In this document: positions 10,868 through 21,339 of the stretch, piece after piece
Layout of the letters: the number at the start of each line of letters is the position of its first letter
Numbering within the stretch: the stretch's first letter is position 1
Origin: Podospora comata
Lineage: Eukaryota; Ascomycota; Sordariomycetes; Sordariales; Podosporaceae
Direction of reading: 5' to 3'
Assembly (NCBI GenBank): GCA_017354895.1
Contig: CP071495.1
Span: 2,029,001 to 2,093,000 of the forward strand
Length of the DNA stretch: 64,000 bases
Notes under the pieces: model-generated
Database searches by the model: none
What the model saw: the letters and a program-made list of their open reading frames with translations, nothing else
What the model was told of the DNA's origin: nothing
Made by a program: the position numbers and the translations under genes

Positions 10868-11788
10868 TTATAACCCTCCCTCTCCCGGCTCCGGTTCCGG
10901 CAACGGCACCTCCTCCGGCCTTACCCCCTCTCCCTCACCCCTGTCCCAATCCCCCTCCCCTTCGTCCTCACTCTCACTCCAACAACTTTCACTCCCCGTC
11001 CAGTTCCCCTCCTCCTCCTCGTCACTCGTGTTCCCTTCCTTGGTTCTCCTCAGCGTGTCCTCCAGTATCAAAAACTCCCGCTCGAGCATCTCGGCCCAGT
11101 TCTGCACATTCCCCACCTCTTTTACCTTTTTCCCGTACGTGTCTGCCATCTTTGCGAGCTTGTCGTTTTCCTTTTTTAGACTTTGGGTCGCTTTTATCAG
11201 ATCGGACTGCTGCTTTTCGATGGCGGCGTTGTTTTGGTGTAGGAGCTGGGCGCGGGGGGTAATCTCCCTGTCGAAGTAGTTTGAGAGGGTGGCGAGGAGG
11301 GCGGTGCGGGCTTGGTCTATTGCTTTTGGGTCTGGGGGTGCTGTGACGGGGAAGGGGTGGGAGGAGGAGCGGGAAGGGGGTTGGAGGGAAGCGTTGTTCA
11401 CTGAAGGGGGAGGGTGATGATGGGACGGAGGTGGTGGGAGGTGAGGCTGGGATTGTGGTTGTGACGACGAGGGAAAGGACGGCGGCTGTGGTTGTGAGAG
11501 GGGAGGGGAGGTGTGATTGCTGCCGACGACGGTTGTTGACGTTGAGGGTCCTGATGTTGAGGGTCCTGATAACAGCGATAAAGGTGACTTCCCCTTTGAC
11601 AAAAACGACGACGACGGCGTGGAAGTGACAGACTCGGTTCGTGATCTTGACGCCGGTGATGATATGCCATCTTGCGGTTGAAAAGTGATCGCCGTGACGG
11701 CTACACTGCTCACTTCCGGCGCTGACAACGTCGATGAGCTTACCCGGAACAGCATCCTCGTTGGCGGTGACGGTTTCGATGTCGACAT
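10868..11788 (-). CDS. BLOC-1 subunit 1 / GCN5L1-like protein
   Basis: About 306 residues from the ATG at 11788. The N-terminal half is Ser/Pro-rich and probably disordered. A conserved helical block follows (about 155-250: RTALLATLSNYFDREITPRA ... KKVKEVGNVQNWAEMLEREF), which resembles BLOC1S1/GCN5L1, a coiled-coil subunit of endosome-lysosome trafficking complexes. In particular the GNVQNWAEMLE block matches the family's GDVENWARSIE-type segment. The C-terminus is an acidic tail rich in Glu and Ser. The family is moderately secure; fungal members are often longer than animal ones (about 125-150 residues), and the disordered flanks here explain the size. No intron is needed. Confidence 0.75.
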   Translation of the reverse strand: MSTSKPSPPTRMLFRVSSSTLSAPEVSSVAVTAITFQPQDGISSPASRSRTESVTSTPSSSFLSKGKSPLSLLSGPSTSGPSTSTTVVGSNHTSPPLSQPQPPSFPSSSQPQSQPHLPPPPSHHHPPPSVNNASLQPPSRSSSHPFPVTAPPDPKAIDQARTALLATLSNYFDREITPRAQLLHQNNAAIEKQQSDLIKATQSLKKENDKLAKMADTYGKKVKEVGNVQNWAEMLEREFLILEDTLRRTKEGNTSDEEEEGNWTGSESCWSESEDEGEGDWDRGEGEGVRPEEVPLPEPEPGEGGL

Positions 11789-12468
11789 GGTCACAGCCTA
11801 ATGATACCCAGTATACAAAAAGATGAGATGACAAGGCGTGTCTATAGAAACGCGGCTCCCTGCATGCGCCGTACACGATCAGTAGATGAAATCGGCCGGT
11901 CCCTGACACGCAAAGAGTCTAAACCTCGGGGCTGACAGATAACTTTATATACCCGCCACCATGCGCATGTGAGATGTGAGATGCAGGATGGACATGTGGT
12001 GATGTGCAGGACGAATGCGGGGAAAGTAGATACACAGGACATTGGGGAGAGAGGGGTCAATTTCATGTTACACCGGCTCACTCGTGCTATATGCACACAA
12101 GATACAATACTCCTACAGCAGCATCAATCTCCAATTACTTGTATTCTTCCAAAACTCGGGAATATCTACTCCTAGGTAGGTAACTAATAAACCCAAATCC
12201 AAGACCCTCTCGCCTGCCTAATATAGCAATAGTATAACAACTCATGCTTTGCTTGTTTTTTCTCCCGCAATCCAGAAACCATAACACATTACGTGATATA
12301 TCTTGTGCTTTCTCAAACGAACGAACGCCGACCTGTGTAGATGATGAGCCCGTATTTTCGACCCCCCATGCAGAATGCAGAACCAGCCCGACAACCCTCC
12401 CCCCAAAACACCAAACAGGAAATCAATCCAAAAAATCTACTCATACAACATGTCCCTCGTCATCCTTC
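11789..12468. other. Intergenic, BLOC1S1-like promoter and SOG2 3' end
   Basis: This 680-bp interval lies between two minus-strand genes. It holds the promoter of the BLOC1S1-like gene and the 3' UTR of SOG2. No ORF with family features, no RNA gene. Confidence 0.5.
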
Positions 12469-15400
12469 TCAAAATCCATTCATTTTCCCATTGCTACCTC
12501 CTGCTGGGAGTCGCAACGGTAGCACACTCAAGCTCCCTTGCGAGTGCCCATGTCCTGGCCAAGGCATTGGGCTTAGGGCCGAGCTCGGAGTCGGAATATC
12601 CTGGCTCGAGTTCACAGAGTGCATGCTGCCCGCCGTGGTGAGACTCGCTGTTGTCGAGGTGGAGTTCATAGTCCCGTGCCTCGACATGCCTAGCCCTCCC
12701 ATGGAGAGCAAGGTATCCGCTCGTTCAAATACATTGCCCTGGAACGCCGCCGCAAACGAAGCGCTCTGTGGGGTGGAAGGCACAGTCGCCTGGACTGCCG
12801 GACCCAAGGCGGCACTCTGCGGCGTCATCGGCAATGGTTGCAAGTTGTAAGGACTCAAATTCTCCGACCCATGATTAGGCCCATGCCCATGGTTTCCGTG
12901 ATGGCCATGGTGCCCATGATGATGCCCTTGTCGTGTAAAGTATGCCCAAGGACTTGAGTGTATCAGGTCACATGTTTCCTTCATGCTCTGATGAACCGGT
13001 CGCAACCTCGACCTGGTGTCTATTGGCAGTTGAACCTCGCTTTGAAGTTGCTTGATCTTTGTGACCAGCATGTACCAGGAATCAATGAAACTGCTGCACA
13101 GGCCCCAAAACGGCGCCTGTGTCCTGATCCCTGGCTCCTTAAGCTTGATCGTCGACAGCTTCTGCTTCAAACTCTCTGTTTGCTGAATCGAGACTGTACA
13201 CCGGTGGATCAACATCTTCCAGGGCTGCACAACGTGCTCGGGGGCTCGCTGCGCCATTGCCAGTCTCATCGACGACGAAAGCTGCTGGCTTAGTTGGGGT
13301 AGTATCCGCATGACTAGATCCGCCGTTTTGGTTAACGAGAGGAAAATCCGTTCAAAGACGCGGTCCTCCTCGGTAAAGTCAGCCGACAGGTTTCGGACAC
13401 CTGACGTGCTGTTGGAAGCAAACGACTCCCCTGAGCGGGGTGTGGCAGCGCTCATAATGGCTGTCCTGCTGGAGCCATTGACAAATGGCCCCAGAGGAAC
13501 ATCGGTGGTCACCCGGAGGCTGCTCGGGTGGTGGACAAATGTCCCGTTCCGCGACCTGTTGTTGATTATAGCTGGGCGGTCGGCCGTGGGAGGAACAAAA
13601 GAATTCTCCCGCGAGTGAGGGCGGAGGGTTTCGCCCGGGTCCGTTCGCATATGCGGCGGCAGAGACCGCGGAGCGACCTGTGAGCATGTCACACGCAGCT
13701 CCATTATGCTATTATAGAGCTGCGTCAACAGAGTCCGAATGTACCGCGGGTCGCCATTGTCCAGAAAAAGGTCAACGTTGCTCATCAACAGCGAGCAGAC
13801 GTGCGTGTAGGCATTGATCAGCGTGATGCATGCCCTTTGCACGTTTTCGTTTTCCCTCGAACCCCCAGCATCCATCGCCTGGTCATGCTTCTGAATCTCC
13901 AGCTCCAGCTGTTCCACATGGGCGTTGGTGTTGTAAAAGACAATCTCCAAAGAGTTGGACCGGCGCGAGGTTCCGTCGTTGGTCAGACCGATCAACATTT
14001 GGATCATCGGATGGATCTGGAAGATGGAATACAAAATGCCCTTGGAAGCTTCTAGCACCGGATCAAACACCTTGGACTCCCGTCTCCTCTCTGGCAGGAT
14101 AGACAGCCTGCGCACGTAAACGGGCCGTTGCAGTGCCGATTCGGCCGGGCTTGTGACGTTTGGACTCTGCACCTGCATGACGGTCCCGTTCCCTTGCATG
14201 GCGGATCCATGGCTGAGCCCGCGGTAATGGCTGAACCGGTTTGTACCCTCGATTTCCTCCAGGGTGCTGAGCTCTGACCGCTTTGACACAATGCCCATCC
14301 GCCGTGACCTGCTTTCGGACCGCTCCCTGCTTGAGGTTTGCACAATCGTCTCTGAATTGCTGCGCACCCGTTCGTTTGGGTTACCGATGGTCAGCGGCAT
14401 GACTCCAGGTCTCCGCTGTGCTCCATTTTGCTGAGAGAGTCCACGATAGTGTGAGCGCGAGGGAATTGGTGGAGGGCGAGTAAGAGCCGGTGATCGAAGA
14501 TCGGGCATATCGCTGCCGTTGACCCGGACGGGGAATCGACCACTGAATACTCGCTTGATTGTTGGCCGCGGTGTTTCGGTTCCTTCCGCATCGTCTCCTA
14601 CCGAATCGGAATCACCACGCCCATTCATACTTGAAGCCGTGAGCTTGAGAAACTTCTTGATGCGTGTCGTCAGGGCCACCTCGGTCATGTCACTCTCCTT
14701 GGCCGCTCCAGCGTTATCTCCGCCACTATCCCAGACCTCCCGGGGCGGAAACTCCAGGGGGTTGCCCTCGAGTTTGATGACCGACAGTGACGGCATTTCG
14801 GCAAGACACAGCGGCAGCTTCGTGATTTGGTTCTTGTGAATCGAGAAGACCTTGAGGGACGACAGCTTGATGATTTCTGGCGGCAGAGTTTGCAACTGAT
14901 TTCGGCCCAGATCCAGAATCTCCAGGGATTTTAGGTCGCAGAGCTAGAGGGAGAGAGGAAGCGGTCAGCTAGCGCCAAGTCCCACCATTGGAAGATCAGT
15001 GCGTACCGCAAGGGGAAATTCTTTGATCTGGTTCTGTCGGACGTTGAGATACCGCAATGATGTGCATTCTGGCAGACGTGATGGGATGGTTTCCAAGTAG
15101 TTGTGTGATAGGGCAAGTCTAGACAGTCGACACAGGTCAGCAGGCCGTACACTCCAGGTAGGCAAACAAACGAGCCGGGCCTACCGCTCTAGTTCGTCCT
15201 TTATTATGTCGACGATTTCCTCTGGCAACTTTGCAATCTTCTTCCTGCTCAGATCAATGGTGAGGCCTGGTTTTGGCAGCGTGTTGCTAACTCCGCTGGC
15301 GGCTGCCGCTTTCGCTTCGTTTTCGTGAGCGGCCCGCATGGCCTCCCTCGCGAGGGCGAGCACCTGGCTCGATGAGATGGGCCCCGAGGCCGAGAGGTTG

Positions 15401-15525
15401 GTATTTGACGGCACATCTTTGATGCTCGGAACTGGTGGTGGTGGAACGGGATTTGCGCGAGCAGCAGCCTCTACAGCGCGGCGGGCGTGGGCTGGGTTGT
15501 CGGGCAGGCCCCGAGGAAAATCCAT
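12469..15525 (-). CDS. SOG2: SOG2-like leucine-rich-repeat protein of the RAM signalling pathway
   Basis: SOG2 is an LRR scaffold of the RAM/MOR network that acts with the NDR kinase Cbk1/COT-1 in polarised growth and cell separation. Three exons: 15525-15185, 15118-15007 and 14943-12469 (introns of 66 and 63 bp), giving about 975 residues. The LRRs span the exon junctions: ITIDLS-type start (LTIDLSRKKIAKLPEEIVD), LALSHNYLETIPSRL, LRYLNVRQNQIKEFPL, LEILDLGRNQLQTLPPEI, LKVFSIHKNQITKLP. After a Ser-rich linker comes the long SOG2 C-terminal domain (from about KVFDPVLEASKGILYSIF) with several helical blocks, then a His/Gly-rich and Ser/Thr-rich tail. The start at 15525 (MDFPRGLPDNPAHARRAVEA) is the first ATG in frame. 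Confidence 0.9.
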
Positions 15526-16914
15526 TATGGCGTCTCTGCCTTTATCTGAACCCCCGTCTTGGGCGCAGTCTCTCCAGCGGGTACGGCCGTGAGAACAGAA
15601 AGAAACGGGGCGACTGTCGCGGGTCGGTGTTTATTTATTTGGTGAGCATCGATGGGTCGGATTTTAGCAACGTCGGAACAGTTGGTCGGATGAGCTCATG
15701 GCTTGACCCAATCGCTGTCGGGACGAGGTTGCCAATGCTCGTTAGAGTGCTCGATTGGACTCCAGCGGTAGGCGGTGAAAAGGAAGCACGTTGCGCCCAG
15801 GGGGCCTGGGGGTCGCGGACAGTCGACTGATTGTCTTCGGCGGTGCTTCGTCGTCGAAGCAAACACGGCTACACGTCGACAGGCTGTGATTTGTTTCCTC
15901 GAGGAGGGGGAAAAAAAGGGACGGGATCGAAAATGTCTGACGGGCTTCAGGTAGCAAGTTAGCAAGTCTGGTCCAAGATAGGGGTGTTGCTGTAGGGGCA
16001 CAGTTGGGGTGCATGTCACAAAACTGACCTGGCCAGGGGGTCCGGGCTTCGATTGCTTCGTCGCTAGCGTCTCATCTGTGCTACGGGTGTGTCCCTAGCA
16101 TCCGCCAAGCACCACTGCAAGGGACAACAACTCGACCACAAAACACCAAGATTTCCATGTGAAACGAAACGCGTTGAATGAACCCTGCCAATGGAGGCTC
16201 TCCTTTCTTTCTGTCGCCTAGGGACAATTGGGACATTCAGAGATGCTACCTTTTACGTCAAGGCAATACTCCGAGATGGTGATGTGTAACAGTGGATGGG
16301 CATTGGCAATGTTGACATGCTCTTTCTTGGGCGGTGTTTCTTGATCTAATTATGGATCTCGAAATGCTGCTGTGTCACACCCTCTCTTCCAGCTTTTATA
16401 CAAAACCACGAGTCAGCTCGACATCACGACAATACCCCTTTCTTGGCGACAGGGAAATCGGCCGACAATGTCAGACATGCAGGTTGAATGCATGGTGGCT
16501 GAAGACAAATTGATGAGGCTGTAGATACCCTAACCCTACAAACAAAAGTGCTGGGATCACAAGAGAGACACCACGGCAGTGAGGAAAATAATGAAATAGA
16601 CAAAAGATCGATTGATATTATAGACATTCTCGAATACTCTAGATAATCTCAATATGGAGCATTTCCCACAACCACAGCTACCCTAACCCTTCTATCTGAC
16701 AAGTCCCCACCTGCCCTTTTGGGTCTCAGTCAACATGTCTATCAGCTTGCGCTCACTGCCTGGCTTCTTGAGCCAGACACAGCACACGCTCGCTTTTGGA
16801 AGATAGCAAACACTTCACCGTTTGATATACTCACTCTTTTCTTGAGTCGGTTTGATGGTTTGGTTTTTATAAAAGGAGAAACGGGTGTCTCTGGCACCCA
16901 AACCTGCTGTCAAA
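15526..16914. promoter_or_regulatory. Divergent promoter interval, SOG2 and RecQ, with telomere-like motifs
   Basis: A 1.4-kb interval between divergent genes. CCCTAACCCT occurs at 16528-16537 and again at 16681-16690, the only paired telomere-repeat-like motifs noticed in the window, both 5' of the RecQ gene. A TATAAAA lies at about 16868-16874, some 40 bp before the RecQ start. No gene was recognised in this stretch. Confidence 0.45.
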
Positions 16915-18471
16915 ATGCCACTCGTCAGAACCGATTCGATGCAGGACATCGACTTCACACTACGGCGCCAGTTTGGCAAGAAATCATTCAGGTAGCATCT
17001 CCGCCCCATTACATATGGGATGACATATATACTGATACAACGAGTAGACCACAGCAACGAGAAATCATCAACGCCACTCTCGAAGGCAAGGACGTCTTCG
17101 TCCAGGCAGCCACCTCCTTCGGCAAGAGCTTATGCTTCCAACTTCCAGCCGTCATCGACCACGGGAGTATGTCTCCATCTCATGTCTCAACCTCCAATCA
17201 CTAACAAGCCCCCAGTAACAATCGTCATCTCCCCCCTCCTCTCCCTCATGATGGACCAAGTCAAAGCCCTCCGCAACTCCAACATCGACGCCCGCACCCT
17301 AAACTCCAACACCCCCTTCGCCGAACGCGACCACATCATGAAAGACCTCGGCACCGGCCACCCCCTAACCCGTCTCCTCTACGTCACCCCCGAGCTCTGC
17401 TCCGGCTCCTACTTCCGCGAGCGTCTTGAGCTCGTCCACCGACAAAAAGAACTCGCCCGCATCGCCGTCGACGAAGCCCACTGCATCTCGGAATGGGGCC
17501 ACGACTTCCGCAAGGACTTTAAACGCCTCTCCTGGTTCAGGGAGCGCTTCCCAGACGTGCCCATCATGTGCCTTACCGCAACAGCAAACGAGCAAGTCCG
17601 CAATGACATCCTCACCACCCTCGGCATCAACGGACCTAACCTCAAGGCGTTTACCATGTCGGCGTTTCGTCCCAACTTGCATCTCGAGGTGAGGTTCACG
17701 AGCGATCAGACAGACGACAGGTACGACGACTTTGTCTCGTGGCTCAAGGGGGTGTACGAGCGCAGGGGGAAACCGGATCGGAAACCGGAGCTGGACGAGA
17801 TGGGGGAGCGGGTGGAGAACGTCTCGGGCATTATTTACACCACTTCGAGGGACGAGTGCGAGTCGCTTGCTGCTTCGCTGAGGTCGCATGACATTGCCGC
17901 CAGGCCGTTTCATGCCAAGCTTACGAATCAGGACAAGGAGCGGACGTTGCAAAAGTGGATAAGGAATGAGGTCGGCTATGATATTATTGTGGCTACGACT
18001 GCTTTTGGGATGGGGATAGATAAAGATGATGTCCGGTTTGTGGTTCACTGGAGGCTTCCGAAATCTTTTGAGGGGTATTATCAGGAGGCGGGGAGGGCGG
18101 GGAGGGACGGGAAGGCGAGTTGTTGCTTTTTGTATTACTCTAGGGAGGATAGGGATCGGGTTTGTGGGATGATTGTCAAGGACAATACGTCGGGGGATAG
18201 GAGGGATAAGGGGGGGGAGGCGAACAAGCGGGCGAGGATGGAGAGTCATGAGGCTTTGGTGAGGTATTGTGAGGATACGGGGGGGTGTAGGCATGCGGCA
18301 ATTACCAAGTATTTTGGGGAGAAGGAGGTGCCAAAGTGTGATTTTGCCTGTGACTGGCATAAGGATCGGGAGGGCCTGAAGAGGAGGTGGAGGGAGGGTT
18401 TGGCAAGTGAGGAGTGGGTTTGTACGCAGAGGGAGGAGGGGGCTTTTGGGGATTGTTATTACAGTGAGTAG
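16915..18471 (+). CDS. RecQ-family ATP-dependent DNA helicase, short form
   Basis: A 3'-5' DNA helicase of the RecQ family for recombination and repair in the nucleus. Three exons: 16915-16991, 17048-17166 and 17216-18471, giving about 483 residues. The first exon (MPLVRTDSMQDIDFTLRRQF) and the splice FR-PQQREII restore motif 0. Motifs seen: Walker A ATSFGKS (47-53), DEAH (151-154), CLTATAN (motif III), ATTAFGMGIDK (motif V), QEAGRAGRDG (motif VI), then a Cys cluster (RYCEDTGGCRH ... KCDFACDWH) of the RecQ zinc-binding subdomain. It lacks the winged-helix and HRDC domains, so it is shorter than Sgs1/QDE-3 and is more likely a second, RecQ2-type paralogue. Codons are C-rich up to about 17,640 and strongly G-rich after it. 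Exon 1 is short; start confidence is moderate. Confidence 0.88.
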
Positions 18472-18776
18472 ATGTTGAGGAGGAGGGCGGGTGTGGAGGT
18501 TATGGTGTCAGCCGGTGGGAGAGACGAACATTGAATGTTTGACTGTGCTATTCGCAGCAGATGGGTGTAGCGGCCGTATCAGGCATAAGGACAGCTTTTA
18601 GCAGTAGAGCATACATCTAGCTCAGCATAGTTGTAATTACCTCGAGCATTTTCAGCTTCGAGCTTCGCTGTTTCAACCATCACAACCACCTACCAAACCA
18701 AGAAACACACATGGGTATCATATCACAACACAAACCACCACAACACCTCTGCCCTCACATCACACCGCTGTCCTTC
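18472..18776. other. Convergent 3' interval, RecQ and DSC3
   Basis: About 300 bp between two stop codons. It probably contains overlapping or adjacent 3' UTRs. Nothing else is visible. Confidence 0.5.
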
Positions 18777-19868
18777 CTAGTGACCAGGAAACTCCCTCAC
18801 AAACCCCACCACCACCCCCAACAGCACCCCCAAACTCACAAACACCCCCATCCTCTTCGACCACAACCCCTCCTCCCTCAACAACCACCCCACCACCCCC
18901 ATCGGAAAAATAAACCCAATCGCCATCCCCTTCACCAGCAAATCCACATTCCCTGCCCACCCCTCCCCCTCCTCTTCTTGCCTTGCGCCCCCCTCCCCAG
19001 CATCCTGCCCTGTGAAGCCCCCCCCATCATCAAGCCACGCATCTTCCAGTTCCAACATCCTCTCCGCAGAAGGCATATCATCCGGGGTATACCTGGCCGC
19101 ATGCCACCCCCTAAACGTCAGCCTCAAGTTGACAATCTCCTCCCTCGTCAGACTCCCCGCCAACCTATCAAACCCCCTCGGTTCCCTCCCTGTCCTGTTA
19201 CCGCCTCCATCCTCGGGTACAGCTGGTGTTGGTGCCGCTGCTGCAGCGGGAGCGGTGGCAGCTTTTGACTCGGTCTCTAAATCCTCGGGGGAGAGGACAT
19301 GGCCGATGGAGCAGTTAATGAAGACACGTCGTTCTGGTACTGGTGCATCTTTTCTTTTTCCCTTTGGGTCGGGGAGGGATTGGGATGGCGGGGGTGGGGG
19401 GAGGGACTTGAACACTGTTGACAAGGGGGAGGTGTCGGGGAGGATGCGGCCGTTGTGGATGAAGCGGAGGTTGGAGGTTGCGCCGGTGGTGGGGGTGAGG
19501 TGTTGACGGATTAGGTGTTTGAGGGCGATGACGGTGGTGGTGGAGGGGGAGGGGATGTCGAGTTCGAGGTCGGGGAGGGAGGTGCTGAAGCGGATGGTGA
19601 TGTGGAGTGGTTGTTGGGCGGGGGGTGGTGGTAATGGGGATTTGGATCTTGCCCGGGTGGGAGCTGATGATGGATGGAGTAATGGGGCGGTTGGGTGTTC
19701 GTTGCTGGAGGAGGATGACGAGGAACCGACGCTTGTGTCGCGTTTGGGACGGGATTTTCTGCTGCTGCTGCTGCTGCTCATGATGGCGATGGGTGGTGGT
19801 GGGATGGTGTTCTCGAAATTGGGAATTGGGAGTTGGGAAGATGACGATGCAGGGTGAACCAAAGACAT
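18777..19868 (-). CDS. DSC3: DSC E3 ubiquitin ligase complex subunit 3
   Basis: Part of the Golgi/ER membrane Dsc ubiquitin ligase that cleaves SREBP in fungi and mediates protein quality control. About 363 residues from the ATG at 19868 (MSLVHPASSSSQ); a second in-frame ATG at 19781 (MSSSSSSRKSRPKR) is an alternative start. A ubiquitin-like domain lies at about 85-150 (HITIRFSTSLPDLELDIPS ... LRFIHNGRILPDTSPL), followed by FINCSIGHVLSPEDL, a middle block typical of the family (REPRGFDRLAGSLTREEI, MLELEDAWLDD), and two C-terminal membrane segments (VKGMAIGFIFPMGVVGWLL and MGVFVSLGVLLGVVVGF). Single exon. Confidence 0.9.
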   Translation of the reverse strand: MSLVHPASSSSQLPIPNFENTIPPPPIAIMSSSSSSRKSRPKRDTSVGSSSSSSSNEHPTAPLLHPSSAPTRARSKSPLPPPPAQQPLHITIRFSTSLPDLELDIPSPSTTTVIALKHLIRQHLTPTTGATSNLRFIHNGRILPDTSPLSTVFKSLPPPPPSQSLPDPKGKRKDAPVPERRVFINCSIGHVLSPEDLETESKAATAPAAAAAPTPAVPEDGGGNRTGREPRGFDRLAGSLTREEIVNLRLTFRGWHAARYTPDDMPSAERMLELEDAWLDDGGGFTGQDAGEGGARQEEEGEGWAGNVDLLVKGMAIGFIFPMGVVGWLLREEGLWSKRMGVFVSLGVLLGVVVGFVREFPGH

Positions 19869-21339
19869 GGATGGGGCCGTTGAGTCTTGGCTTTGGGGCT
19901 TTCTCCAAATTTCCCCTCAAAGAGAAGGCTTGGCATGCATTATCCGGGGTTGGGGTTTTTGACGACCAACTTCTCAAGCCATGGACAAAAGAATAAAGAG
20001 TGCTGCTTGAGATGACAGCCTCGACTATCTTAACATCGATCCTCATTATCGTCAAAGGCGTTTCAATGTAGATTCAAGGCCTACTGATTAGATTCAAATG
20101 CCTCCAAATATAACCAAGACACTTCAAGCATAATCAACAAGTCTTTGAACATGGTAGTGCAATCTGAAATGAGGGTCTCGAAGGCAATTAACACACGCCT
20201 TCGACTATGATAAAAATCCCAAGAATTATCCCAATCATAAAGAACAACCAACTCCAACGGCATTCAGGAGAGCTCTCTAAATCATTCCAGCAACTCTCAC
20301 GAGCGCCCTAGACATCATCCCAGTAATGAAAGATCCTAAACCCAGCAGCATTCACAAAGGCTCTTTGGACAACTCCAGCAGCGGTCAGGAACGCTTCAGA
20401 CATCATCCCAGCAGTCGAAGAGGTATATAGGTATTGCCTTTTGAGGCTCCTATTTCCATTGAAGTCTCTTTCACTCTATGCATGATGTCCTGCTGAAGAC
20501 TTTTAAGACATGTAATATTACAGTAATGTACAGTGCTATAATATAAACAGCAATCCCGCAAAGTCGTCTATATGTAAGTCAAAGCAGCATGAAGTTAGAA
20601 GTATGAGAAGACTGAACCCTAATGCAATATCCCCCTTTTTTTAAGCATTCCCCCTTCCACTACTAGGTACTCATGCTTATTTATCTTCCAAGGCTGATGT
20701 GACGTTTCAGCTACTGTGATTTTGTTTACGATGGGTTGTTAAGACTGGCTGTACATTCAAAGACAGTGAACATGCCTTCAGACATAATGAGTACGCCTTC
20801 AAATGGAATAAACAGGCCTGTTAGCTATCTTTGAACACCTGTTGACTATCGTTTAACGCATGTCGACTATCTTTTGACGCCTATCAACTGTCTTTCAACG
20901 CCTGGTAATTATCCTTGTAGGCGTAGGTATTATCTTTCAAGGTCTCTTGATTATGATTGAAGGCCTTCAAAGATAGTTGACAGGCCTTGTTATGATAGTT
21001 GAAGGCATGTCTGTTGTCTTTTGAGGCCTTGATTTCACATTACAGTCTCTATCACCTTGTGCACGATGTGTTGTTAAGGACTTTTGTACATGTATAATAT
21101 AGTACTGTATTAGATTATAAATAGTATTCCATCAACTATCCCGCCCTTTGTTTTTCCTCCCAGATTGTGCATGAATAGGCCAAGCAAATATGAAGCCAAA
21201 TTAACAAACCGAAGCCAAAACAAATCTTCCAAAGCATTCTCCCATCCATTGCTCATGCCTCTTTGTGTATCCTCCACCAGAAATTCCACCAAACAAACAT
21301 TTCAAAGCATATCTCCACCAGATAATCATCCGCAGAAAA
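19869..21339. repeat. AT-rich patch of decayed repeats
   Basis: No gene. Two diverged direct copies of a unit of about 120 bp lie at 20442-20559 and 21022-21143: both start TGAGGC, run through GTCTCT(T/A)TCAC, a GATGT..TG.TGAAGACTTTT-type core and an AT-rich part, and end in ATCCCGC. A shorter piece of the same core is at 20726-20756. Between about 20,760 and 21,045, and again in 20,030-20,420, short words of the type ..ACTATCTTTTGACGCCT.. recur about every 20-22 bp, partly in inverted orientation, with many TpA/CpA changes. It looks like an old tandem or nested repeat weathered by C-to-T mutation. The first 100-150 bp next to 19869 is the DSC3 promoter side. Confidence 0.65.
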
